Origin: CAIYUC01 sp963682005
Lineage (GTDB): Bacteria > Bacteroidota > Bacteroidia > Bacteroidales > FEN-979
Direction: 5' to 3'
DNA: 64,000 nucleotides
NCBI GenBank assembly: GCA_963682005.1
Contig: OY820914.1
Location: forward strand, 4,588,001-4,652,000
Each line of letters starts with the position of its first letter. The stretch's first letter is position 1. Below the pieces are notes generated by a model. The model saw only the letters and a list, made by a program, of their open reading frames with translations, searched no databases and was not told the origin of the DNA. Position numbers and translations under genes: made by a program. This document shows, piece by piece, positions 26,101 to 33,584 of this stretch.

Positions 26101-28140
26101 CTATTTTCTTTCAATCATCAGCATGGTGCCTGCAGTGAATGTGACGGACTTGGGCTGATCACCATCTGTGATCCGCATCAATTGATCACAGATCCTGAAA
26201 AATCAATCCTGAACGGAGCCATGGATGGAACAAAGACCGGAAAATTTTACGGAGATCCGCATGGACAGTATATAGCTACCCTGAAAACGGTGGGGATGAA
26301 ATACGGGATCGATTTTAGCGGGCCATGGAACAGCCTGGATGAGGATACCCGGAAGATCGCACTGGAGGGCACAGGAGATGAGATCCATGAAATTACCTGG
26401 GAATACAAGCGGGACAATCGTACAGGGGAGCATTTTTTCCGTGGAAAATGGCAGGGGGTGGCCAACCTTGTTCGGGAGGAATATATCAGGAAACATGCGG
26501 ATCACAGGGGTGAAAGCATGATGGCGATCATGAAACAGGTGAAATGCTATGCCTGTCATGGCAAACGGCTCAATAACAACGCGCTTTCATATACGATCGC
26601 CGGAAAGGACATCTCAGACCTTTCAGCTCTTTCAATCTCAGCCACGCTTGGGTTCCTTTGGACATTAAGTTCTATACTGACAGAAACGGACAGGCAGATC
26701 GCAGAACCGGTTATCACGGAAATTCTGAACCGTTTGAAAGTGATTGAAAAGCTCGGACTTCCATATATTTCAATCGATCGGCCGGTAGCGACACTGTCGG
26801 GTGGTGAATTGCAGCGCATCAGGTTGGCAAGCCAGATCGGCTCCGGACTGACCGGTATGACCTATGTGCTCGACGAACCAACAGTCGGCCTGCATCCCGC
26901 CGATACCAGGAAACTCATGGACGTTATCCGCCTTCTCCAATCCTCAGGAAATACAGTTGTCATCGTAGAACATGACCGGGATGTGATCAGGCACGCCGAT
27001 CATATCATCGATCTCGGACCCGGCGCCGGGGTGAATGGAGGAATGGTCCTTGCAACCGGTACACCGGAAGAGATCACCAGGAATCCGGATTCTGTTACAG
27101 GAAACTACTTGTCGGGAAAAGCCCCGTTGCAGGCTTCTCGAAACAGGGTCCTGCAAAAAGGGATCGAGATCAAAGAAGCGGACGTCAATAATCTGAAAGG
27201 TGTCAATTTCTCCATCCCGTCATCAGGGATAATTGTAATTACAGGAGTTTCCGGGAGCGGCAAATCAAGCCTGGTATTTGATGTTCTTTATGAATCCTAT
27301 GAAAGGGGAATCCCTGCCGGATGCAGGCACATTGCCGGATTTGAAAGATTCCAACGGGTAATCCCTGTTATCCAGAAATCACCGTTCACCAGCCAGTCGG
27401 GAACTCCGGTCACCTATACAGGAATCTTTGACAGGATCCGGGACTTGTTCGCAAAAACTGAAGAAGCAAGGCGGCTGAACCTTTCCAGGAACCATTTTTC
27501 TTTCAACAGTAAGGATGGTCGCTGCGAGGTTTGTGAAGGTACCGGGCGGATCAGCGTCAGCATGGACTTTATGTCGGAGGTGGAAACGATTTGCGAAGCG
27601 TGTCAGGGCACCCGATATAAAGAAGAAGTCCTTTCGTGTACCCTCAAAGGACAGACCATTTCAGGGATACTGGATATGTCATTCGAAGAGGCAGCATCCT
27701 TCTTCCGGGATGAGAAAAACCTCTGCAGCCAGTTTCAGCTGATCAGCCAGGTCGGATTAGGTTACCTCCGTTTAGGACAGCCCCTGAAAACCCTTTCAGG
27801 AGGGGAATCACAGCGTCTTCATCTGGTCACCGAATTATTCAGACCGGGGAAAGGAAGTTGCCTCTACTTGTTTGAGGAACCTTCAACCGGGCTGCATTTC
27901 AGCGATATAACATTTCTTGCCAGGTTATTCCATCAGATGGCCGACCAGGGAAACACCCTTGTGATCATTGAGCATGATCCCGGGATCATCCTCCAGGCCG
28001 ACTGGATCATTGACCTGGGTCCCGGAGGTGGAGACAATGGCGGTCTGGTCGTGGCAGCAGGACGAATACAGGAAATTATCAACTGTAAAGATTCACTGAC
28101 TGGCATGCACCTGAAAGAATATTATTCCGCCGGCAGCTGA
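23158..28140 (+). CDS. Double-length UvrA-like ABC ATPase (two UvrA2-type halves joined by a repeat-encoded linker)
   Basis: A 1660-residue protein containing two complete UvrA-like units, residues about 1-814 and 857-1660, hence four ABC ATPase sites. Walker A motifs GVSGSGKSS or GVSGAGKST lie at about 34, 514, 884 and 1363. Signature motifs are FSNGE (site 1, degenerate), LSGGE (2, 3, 4). Walker B regions are FDEPS, LDEPT, LDEPT and FEEPS (site 4 has Glu for Asp). Zinc-finger CxxC motifs are present (for example CPVCKGLG, CESCQGAG, CSECDGLG, CEVCEGTG). Both halves go directly from the 'RLLFARLG/RLLYSRIG' block to 'LFSFN', so the UvrB-binding domain of canonical UvrA is missing, as in class II UvrA. 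The linker (about 815-856) is SSIQHPA-type heptapeptides encoded by 18 heptamers. It binds DNA by family; a role in canonical UvrABC repair is doubtful. Confidence 0.92.
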   Translation: MLPDDRIKIHNASENNLKSISLEIPKNELVVVSGVSGSGKSSLVFDVIYRAAENRFFSSLSSHARQFLGKMRQPAVEKISGLSPAIAVDQRTVHSNPRSTVGTITGIHDYLRLLFARLGTPYRLMDGIKIDRSLFSFNSVKGACPVCKGLGIVDSLDPELFIADENRSLREGALVITAPNGYIIYSQVTLDVLDQVCRAEGFNIDIAWKNLTPDQKKVILYGSEKIEIPYGKHTLESRMKWSGITAKPRETGYYKGIIPVMETILKRERNKNILRFVRTRKCEVCNGTRLNDHALSILVGGYTIAQLSAIQIDRLAEVLQGISFQPNVEPVGKPIIEAIIKRLEPLTILGLGYLTPGRESGTFSNGEFQRLRLAAQTGNGLMGILYIFDEPSIGLHPRDTKKLLKIICQLRDDGNSVIVVEHDEEFIRAADWLIDIGPGAGTEGGQLILSSRIPFAGDAGASRTLSFLRGIEKISIPEKRRNGSGILEIHGATANNLKSIDATFKLEAFNVVTGVSGAGKSTLTNEILGKFLRRKLQGASESPGSHHSITNWESISKIIMIDQSPIGRTPRSNPATYTGLFDNIRDLFANQPESKQRGYDKGRFSFNTAGGRCESCQGAGYVEIGMHFMGNVEILCEKCEGKRFDDETLEIKFQEKNISAILEMTVEEAIRFFRDQPRIRQFLETLDALGLGYLTLGQRSSTLSGGEAQRVKLATELTKPMSLHTIYILDEPTTGLHQADVSRLLLALNSLVDKRNTVIVIEHHQGLIASADHVIDLGPEGGDQGGFLVASGTPEDIMNAKDSFTGQALKEYMESQQSAVGSRQSVSSIQHPASSIQYPASSIQHPASSIQHPVSSISFKGVTTNNLRGIDIDIPKNKITVLTGVSGSGKSSMAFDTLFAEAHNRFLESFSTYIRMQLGVKEKPDFDEVSGLTPTLAVDQRATGSNARSTAGTLTGVYDLFRLLYSRIGVSPRSTGAVLSSLFSFNHQHGACSECDGLGLITICDPHQLITDPEKSILNGAMDGTKTGKFYGDPHGQYIATLKTVGMKYGIDFSGPWNSLDEDTRKIALEGTGDEIHEITWEYKRDNRTGEHFFRGKWQGVANLVREEYIRKHADHRGESMMAIMKQVKCYACHGKRLNNNALSYTIAGKDISDLSALSISATLGFLWTLSSILTETDRQIAEPVITEILNRLKVIEKLGLPYISIDRPVATLSGGELQRIRLASQIGSGLTGMTYVLDEPTVGLHPADTRKLMDVIRLLQSSGNTVVIVEHDRDVIRHADHIIDLGPGAGVNGGMVLATGTPEEITRNPDSVTGNYLSGKAPLQASRNRVLQKGIEIKEADVNNLKGVNFSIPSSGIIVITGVSGSGKSSLVFDVLYESYERGIPAGCRHIAGFERFQRVIPVIQKSPFTSQSGTPVTYTGIFDRIRDLFAKTEEARRLNLSRNHFSFNSKDGRCEVCEGTGRISVSMDFMSEVETICEACQGTRYKEEVLSCTLKGQTISGILDMSFEEAASFFRDEKNLCSQFQLISQVGLGYLRLGQPLKTLSGGESQRLHLVTELFRPGKGSCLYLFEEPSTGLHFSDITFLARLFHQMADQGNTLVIIEHDPGIILQADWIIDLGPGGGDNGGLVVAAGRIQEIINCKDSLTGMHLKEYYSAGS
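25601..25726. repeat. In-frame array of 18 heptamers inside the double UvrA gene
   Basis: Eighteen consecutive 7-base units (five of gtcggca type, then thirteen of tccagca type), 126 bases or 42 codons. No unit contains a stop in any forward frame. Gain or loss of one unit would shift the reading frame. Confidence 0.95.
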
Positions 28141-28158
28141 TCGTTTCCGACTCTTTCC

Positions 28159-28166
28159 TATTTTTG
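28159..28166 (+). promoter_or_regulatory. -7 box of the M64 peptidase gene
   Basis: TATTTTTG is an exact TAnnTTTG match lying 22 bases before the ATG. No -33 TTTG is visible. Confidence 0.5.
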
Positions 28167-28188
28167 CAGCCAATTTCAATTTCCTCAT

Positions 28189-29673
28189 ATGAAAAAAATA
28201 ATGTTGATCGCATACCTGGGATATATTCTCCTTATCCCCCTGGTTTCATCGGGCCAGAACCGTCAACGCCCGGTTCTGAATCCTGACCATGCCACTCCCA
28301 TTTCATTGCCTGATGCGGATGTAGCGTTTGATCAGTTTATGATCGATAAGACCATGAGGCTTGATTACTATCACAGCGGGAATGCAAAAGAAGAACATTT
28401 CGCTGTTGACCAGGTTGTATCTGACGGACCTTGGGCTGGCAGTAAAAATGTTCTCAGGGACAGATTACAATTCGGATTGTATTTTTTCCAAGTCGTTGAT
28501 AAAACGACCAGCGAGACCCTTTATTCACGTGGATTTGCAAGCATTTTCGGCGAATGGCAAACCACACCGGAAGCAGAAAAGGAATGGGGGACTTTTCATG
28601 AATCATTGCGCTTTCCATGGCCTAAAGGGATCATCAGTGTCGTACTCATGAAACGTGATGACAAGAACCAGTTCCAGACCATCTGGAGCGCCGACATCGA
28701 TCCGGCATCACGCCAGGTGAACCCTGCTGATATTGTCCACAAGGAAAAAATTGATGTGATCCTGGATAACGGACCTGCTGATGCAAAAGTTGATATTATC
28801 GTACTTGGCGATGGATATACTTCTGCCGAGATGGAAAAATTCCGAAAAGATGTAAAACGTCTTACGGATGTTCTTCTTGCAGCGGAACCGTTCAGAACCA
28901 GGAAGAAAGACATAAACATCCGGGCCATTGAAACCCCATCACAGGTATCCGGAGTAAACAAGCCCCATCCCGGAGTTTTCAAACGGACCCCTTTATCAGT
29001 CCATTATGGAAGTTTTGACTCAGAACGTTATGCATTGACTTACGACAACCGGACCATCCGTGATATCGCATCCGTCGTGCCCTATGAGTTCATGGTCATA
29101 CTGGTGAATGAACGTACGTATGGTGGCGGCGGTATCTACAATCTATACACTACAGTTTCAGCTGATAATAAATTTGCCGATTACATCATGATCCATGAAC
29201 TCGGGCATCATATGGCCGGACTGGCTGACGAATATTATACATCCGCCGTTTCCTATGAAGTACCTCCGGTAACAATTGAACCATGGGAACCCAACATTAC
29301 GGCACTTCTCAACTCCGGAAACCTGAAATGGAAAGACCTTGTTGAAGCCGGCACTCCTCTGCCCACACCCTGGAATAAAGCTGCATTCGACGCATTCGGG
29401 TATAAGATCCAGAAAGAAAGGGACAGCCTCAGGGCAGCAAAAGTACCTGAAACCATTATGGAAGACTTGTTTTCACGGCAATTAAAGAAAGAGGATGATT
29501 TCTTTTCAAAAGAACAATTCAAAGATAAAGTAGGTGCTTTTGAAGGAGCGGGATATACACCCAAAGGTCTGTACCGGCCGCAACTCGATTGTATCATGTA
29601 CACGCGTCATATACAGTTTTGCAGGGTTTGCCAGCGAAGCCTTACGAATGTCTTTGATCAGTATACCAAATAA
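28189..29673 (+). CDS. Secreted zinc metallopeptidase, family M64
   Basis: A 494-residue protein with a Sec signal peptide (KKIMLIAYLGYILLIPLVSSGQ), an N-terminal beta domain (about 35-190), and an M64 (IgA peptidase-like) catalytic domain beginning at VDIIVLGDGYTSAEMEKF. The zinc site is HELGHHMAGLADEYY, with His336, Glu337 and His340 and a downstream Asp as third ligand candidate. The protein ends at 'CRVCQRSLTNVFDQYTK', the usual end of the domain, with no sorting domain. A decayed T9SS sorting domain lies about 90 bases downstream, so an ancestral form may have carried one. Confidence 0.92.
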   Translation: MKKIMLIAYLGYILLIPLVSSGQNRQRPVLNPDHATPISLPDADVAFDQFMIDKTMRLDYYHSGNAKEEHFAVDQVVSDGPWAGSKNVLRDRLQFGLYFFQVVDKTTSETLYSRGFASIFGEWQTTPEAEKEWGTFHESLRFPWPKGIISVVLMKRDDKNQFQTIWSADIDPASRQVNPADIVHKEKIDVILDNGPADAKVDIIVLGDGYTSAEMEKFRKDVKRLTDVLLAAEPFRTRKKDINIRAIETPSQVSGVNKPHPGVFKRTPLSVHYGSFDSERYALTYDNRTIRDIASVVPYEFMVILVNERTYGGGGIYNLYTTVSADNKFADYIMIHELGHHMAGLADEYYTSAVSYEVPPVTIEPWEPNITALLNSGNLKWKDLVEAGTPLPTPWNKAAFDAFGYKIQKERDSLRAAKVPETIMEDLFSRQLKKEDDFFSKEQFKDKVGAFEGAGYTPKGLYRPQLDCIMYTRHIQFCRVCQRSLTNVFDQYTK

Positions 29674-30091
29674 TATACACCCCTATTCCATTTTTAGTTA
29701 ATCATTAAAAAGTAATCAATGAAAATATTCCTGGGTATCTTCACCTCCGGGGTTCACTTCGACTGCCCAGAACCCGATTGTTTCCCCCACACAGACTAAG
29801 ATTTAAACATCAGCATTTCAGGGATCAGGAACAATGAAGCGGCGATTGTTGTAGTTGACAATGAAGGAAGAACTGTCTTCTCAGACAGCGTCCGGACTCA
29901 AGGGTAGGAAATGTCAAAAAGCATGAATCTGGTAACGTTCCCAAGGGGAATATATCTTGTGAAGGTGCAGTCCGGAAAAAATCAGAAGCCCGAAAACTGG
30001 TGTTTTACTAATATTCAGTTCCGGAAGGTCGCTGGAATCCGTACTGTAATTTTATTAAGCTTGCTGGCCTTGTTCAATCCCGGGTAAAATA
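29674..30091. other. Non-coding region holding the decayed sorting domain
   Basis: 418 bases between the M64 peptidase and the FAD oxidoreductase (convergent genes). Apart from the decayed T9SS domain I see nothing I can support. Confidence 0.6.
29765..30011 (+). pseudogene. Decayed T9SS type A sorting domain fragment
   Basis: Read with frame changes, this region gives the pattern of a T9SS C-terminal domain. DLNISISGIRNNEAAIVVVD, then NEGRTVFSDSVRTQG, occur in one frame (29810-29908, ending in TAG); then VKKHE; then MNLVTFPRGIYLVKVQSGKN (29923 on); then, after another shift, ARKLVFY and a stop at 30009-30011. The order matches intact domains in this window. At least two frameshifts and in-frame stops (29808, 29906) prevent expression. 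No intact body of a protein precedes it; the nearest is the M64 peptidase. Confidence 0.8.
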
Positions 30092-31645
30092 TTATTCATT
30101 TGCCTGGCCTGTAAATTTTTTATGGTATTTCCGGCAGATCACCTGTGCAACATCGCGTGCTGTTTTGATCGCAACAGGGAGTCCACCCCCCGGAAGTGAC
30201 CAATGGCTGGCATAGAAAAAATTTTCAAGCCCGGGGAAAGTGTATTTTATGGGTGACGATGCCATGAAATTCTTGCCAGGGAGCCATCCCTGGGTGCTTC
30301 CATGCCAGTTATTCGTATACCTGAAAAATGTCGCAGGTGTTGCTACGCTTACCTCCTCGACACTGTTTGCAATGTTTCCGATCCGTTCTTCAAGTATCCG
30401 GATTACAACCTTAGCTAATTCCGCCTTCACCTTTTCATAAGCAGTATGGTCAGAACAGGAAAGATCGATCCACCAATTGCCATTCATTGTGTAAAAACTT
30501 ACTGAAACGCTGGTCTTCCCTTCGGGAGCAAGGGTCCTGTCATAATTATAAAGATGCAATTCAAACCGCGAGCATCGTGTTCCATCAGGTAAAATCATAT
30601 CCTCTTTCAGCGGGAACCTGGAAAAATGCGGTTGATCTTCAAATGTGCGTGAGATGCCAAGATGGATGGAAACCACGGAATAATAGACTTTAAGGCTTCT
30701 GCCTTCCTTAAGGTCCAGCATCTTTTTATTCATATATTTGCCGGCCAGGGCCTTGAAAGCTGTAAAATACCAATCTGCACAGGAGATCGTCAGGTCCGAC
30801 CTGAACGATGCGCCGTTGCTGAGAATCACACCCTTTGCTGCATTCTCTTCCGTAATGATCTCTGCAACTTCTGAATTGTAATGGATCTTCCCTCCGAGAG
30901 AAATGTATTTTTCCTCGATCTTACGGGCAAAAAGATAGGATCCGCCCACCGGGTAGCCCGTACTCCCTTTATCAGCAAAAGCCAGGGGAATGGTTAAAAT
31001 GAGCATCGGAATTTCCTGCCCGTCATAAAGGAGTTCGAATGCTTCCTTTAAGAAGGGACTGGAAAGCCTTGCTGCAAACTGGTAATTCGTCAGGCCCTTG
31101 TTCCTGAGCATGAACCAAAGCAACGGCAGATGCTTTATCATGCCGATCTTTTGCTTCAATGTAAACTGCGTGGGGATGGTTTGAATTACAGGAGGAATTT
31201 CGAATCCCTGGATTTTCCTCATGGACCTGATCAGGCCGGTGATCACCCCCTTGTCGGCAGGTGAAAGATCGATCATATATTGTTCAAGGCGGGCAAGATC
31301 CGTATAAAGTGAAAAAACAGAATTCCCATGCCGGTCCTTACTGTTTTTTACTTCAACATATACTCTTACATCGTGATTAACAAAAGTAACCGTTTCAAGA
31401 TCGATGAGTTCAGACCAAAGTTTATAAAACGGATTCCCTTGATTTGAGCCCAACAACCAGTGAAGACAGCCATCAAATGTATATTCACCTTTTTTCCAGG
31501 TGGTGCACAGCCCTCCTCCTCTTGAACTTTGTTCGAAAATTTCGGTATCAAAACCATTCATCTGAAGGTAACAACCCATGGATAATCCCGAGATGCCTGC
31601 TCCTATGATAGCTGCCTTTTGTCGTTTTGAATCTTTCACTGTCAT
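30092..31645 (-). CDS. FAD-dependent oxidoreductase, CrtI/phytoene desaturase-like
   Basis: A 517-residue flavoprotein. The N-terminal Rossmann motif is AAIIGAGISGLSMGCYLQMN (GxGxxG at about residues 14-19) with the acidic EIFEQ end, then 'GGGLCTTWKKGEYTFDGCLHWLLG', typical of the phytoene desaturase and carotenoid isomerase group. The C-terminal FAD block is 'FFYASHWSLPGGGLPVAIKTARDVA'. The likely substrate is a polyene, retinol or similar lipid, but no carotenoid genes are nearby, so the substrate is unknown. A promoter precedes it. It stands alone on the minus strand. Confidence 0.88.
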   Translation of the reverse strand: MTVKDSKRQKAAIIGAGISGLSMGCYLQMNGFDTEIFEQSSRGGGLCTTWKKGEYTFDGCLHWLLGSNQGNPFYKLWSELIDLETVTFVNHDVRVYVEVKNSKDRHGNSVFSLYTDLARLEQYMIDLSPADKGVITGLIRSMRKIQGFEIPPVIQTIPTQFTLKQKIGMIKHLPLLWFMLRNKGLTNYQFAARLSSPFLKEAFELLYDGQEIPMLILTIPLAFADKGSTGYPVGGSYLFARKIEEKYISLGGKIHYNSEVAEIITEENAAKGVILSNGASFRSDLTISCADWYFTAFKALAGKYMNKKMLDLKEGRSLKVYYSVVSIHLGISRTFEDQPHFSRFPLKEDMILPDGTRCSRFELHLYNYDRTLAPEGKTSVSVSFYTMNGNWWIDLSCSDHTAYEKVKAELAKVVIRILEERIGNIANSVEEVSVATPATFFRYTNNWHGSTQGWLPGKNFMASSPIKYTFPGLENFFYASHWSLPGGGLPVAIKTARDVAQVICRKYHKKFTGQANE

Positions 31646-31680
31646 CAGTCACATCCTTCCATGTCATGTTTGAACTTTAG

Positions 31681-31713
31681 CAAAGTTAAGCAAATTCATA
31701 GGCAACCGGGAAA
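31681..31713 (-). promoter_or_regulatory. Promoter of the FAD oxidoreductase gene
   Basis: On the minus strand a -7 box TAACTTTG (complement at 31681-31688, exact match) is preceded by TTTC (31710-31713) 21 bases upstream. The box ends 35 bases from the ATG. Confidence 0.55.
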
Positions 31714-31929
31714 GATCCTTGCACACAGAAGTAACAGGATTGATCTGTTTTCCTACTCCTTTCCCGACCGTAGAAATACCCGGGCCATTATGGTAGTTCC
31801 ACTGTTGTCCACAATTGTGACCATAGGTAATTTTGTTCCGGAAATCAGTTCCTGCACTCCTTTTAGGATGGTTCACGGAACAGGTTCAGTAGTTTGCTTG
31901 GAAATTCACAGGTTAAATTAACAAATTTG

Positions 31930-31936
31930 AAAGGAG
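31930..31936 (+). promoter_or_regulatory. Shine-Dalgarno site of the first CxxCH protein gene
   Basis: AAAGGAG lies seven bases before the ATG at 31944. Strong Shine-Dalgarno sites are uncommon in Bacteroidota, so this stands out and fixes the start. Confidence 0.6.
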
Positions 31937-31943
31937 AAAGATT

Positions 31944-33257
31944 ATGAAATGGAGAATTTTACTTATAAGTTCCTTATTGCTGGGCATTGCTGCTGCGATA
32001 ACAGCTTTCAGCGGAGATGACGCTGATTATCCCAGCGGTGCACCCGCCGGAAACACCGGCTCACCGGGAGACGGTCAGAGTTGTACTTCCTGCCATGGCG
32101 GAACAGCCACAACAGTGACAGGCTATATTACATCCGATATTCCTACATCCGGATACACGGCAGGCACGACATATAACCTTACTGTTACGGTACCCGGGGC
32201 AACAAACCTAAGGAAAGGATTTGAAGTTTCCCCTCAGAATGCTACGGGAACTCAACTTGGGACATTAATAGCCGGAACAGGTAATCACCTTACAGGCGGG
32301 ACGAAGTATGTAACCCATAGCAGCGGCTCAATGGCAAATCCTGCTGTATGGTCATTCCAATGGACCGCCCCGGCTTCCGGAACAGGAACTGTGACGTTTT
32401 ATGGAGCTTTTTGTGTGAGTGAGCCGGTCACCCAACTTTCTACACTTGTTGTTAATGAAAGCGCTGCGCCTCTTACGGTTCAGGCAACATCAACACCGGG
32501 AGCAATATGCTCCGGATCTACATCCCAGCTGAATGCTGTGCCTGCAGGTGGTTCCGGAACGTACACTTATTCCTGGATATCCAATCCTGCCGGATTTACA
32601 TCGACGCTTCAGAATCCGGTTGTACAACCTGTGATGTCAACCGAATATACGGTCACTGTATCAGACGGTACGCAGAATGCAAATGCTTCTACCTCTGTAA
32701 ATGTAACACAGCCACCAACTGCATTCGCGGGAAATGATGCCACCTATTGTACCACGGTGACCCAGATCCTCCTGGCAGGGACGGCAACCAATTATAATTC
32801 GGTGTTATGGACAACTTCCGGCGATGGAACATTCAGCAGTTCAAACATCCTGAACCCGATCTATTTTCCGGGAACAGGAGATACCACAAACAGGTTCGTT
32901 AACCTTACACTTACCGCAACACCAATATCTCCATGCACAACGAGCATTCCGTCGACAATGCATATTACATTTGACCCGTGCACCGGGATAGGTGATCAGA
33001 ATTACAACGCAGCCCGGATCACCCTCACTCCGAATCCCGCTTCCGGATTTTGTTATCTCGGAATATCAGGATCCGGTCGTTCCGAATACGAATTCTACAT
33101 TGTGAACCTCAATGGTAAAGCAGTGGCAACAGGTACCATCAGAAGTGAAAACGGAAATGTAAAAAGAATTGACCTTTCAGGGCTCGCGAAAGGTATTTAT
33201 TTTATTGAAGTGCGTTCAGATGCCTGGATCCAAACAGGGAAACTGATCATCAATTAG
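31944..33257 (+). CDS. T9SS-type secreted protein with CxxCH motif (choice-of-anchor V type), copy 1
   Basis: A 437-residue protein: signal peptide (RILLISSLLLGIAAAITAF), then 'YPSGAPAGNTGSPGDGQSCT' with the motif C47-T-S-C50-H51, a beta domain to about residue 165, an Ig-like domain (about 170-255), a third beta region, and a T9SS type A sorting domain at the C-terminus (from LTPNPASGFCYLGISG to GKLIIN). The CxxCH motif could bind haem c, since export through Sec and cytochrome c maturation would occur in the periplasm; alternatively it is a redox or metal motif. The next gene is a paralogue of the same layout. It has its own terminator. Confidence 0.85.
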   Translation: MKWRILLISSLLLGIAAAITAFSGDDADYPSGAPAGNTGSPGDGQSCTSCHGGTATTVTGYITSDIPTSGYTAGTTYNLTVTVPGATNLRKGFEVSPQNATGTQLGTLIAGTGNHLTGGTKYVTHSSGSMANPAVWSFQWTAPASGTGTVTFYGAFCVSEPVTQLSTLVVNESAAPLTVQATSTPGAICSGSTSQLNAVPAGGSGTYTYSWISNPAGFTSTLQNPVVQPVMSTEYTVTVSDGTQNANASTSVNVTQPPTAFAGNDATYCTTVTQILLAGTATNYNSVLWTTSGDGTFSSSNILNPIYFPGTGDTTNRFVNLTLTATPISPCTTSIPSTMHITFDPCTGIGDQNYNAARITLTPNPASGFCYLGISGSGRSEYEFYIVNLNGKAVATGTIRSENGNVKRIDLSGLAKGIYFIEVRSDAWIQTGKLIIN

Positions 33258-33287
33258 TTTCTGTTCCCAACGGGAAATAAACACTCG

Positions 33288-33340
33288 TCGCCAGGAACCT
33301 GCCAGACCTCGGGGTCTTTTAGGTTCCTGGCGATTTCTTT
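33288..33340 (+). terminator. Rho-independent terminator with nested hairpin
   Basis: A perfect 13-bp stem (33288-33300 with 33321-33333) encloses a second hairpin (agacc/ggtct) and is followed by a T-rich stretch. It lies 31 bases after the stop of the first CxxCH protein gene. Confidence 0.88.
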
Positions 33341-33433
33341 TCTATTCATGACAGCCTTCATATAGTCTTTGTCCCTTCCCTTAAAATTCTTCTCTTTTCA
33401 TATGTAATTATATAACTATTGAAATAAAATTAA

Positions 33434-33441
33434 TACTTTTG
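33434..33441 (+). promoter_or_regulatory. -7 box for the second CxxCH protein gene
   Basis: TACTTTTG, an exact TAnnTTTG match, with a leader of about 140 bases to the ATG. No -33 TTTG at the usual distance. Confidence 0.4.
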
Positions 33442-33584
33442 TGCCGCAAACGAACTACATTTTTCCTGACAAAACGAACGAACCGCTCATGCTTTTAACA
33501 AAGTAATATTGGCTGACAACCGTAAACTTTGAACAAATAACTGATCCGATAAAATAACTCCAACCAAATTTAAATCAACCGTCT

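Larger units (their letters stand above)
33258..33584. other. Non-coding region between the two CxxCH paralogues
   Basis: 327 bases holding the terminator at 33288-33340 and a -7 box TACTTTTG (33434-33441). The remaining leader of about 140 bases has no recognised structure. Confidence 0.6.

Noticed and set aside
31661..31921. 86-codon frame between the FAD oxidoreductase and the first CxxCH gene
   Set aside because: No signal peptide, family motif or plausible start context. It overlaps the FAD gene promoter.
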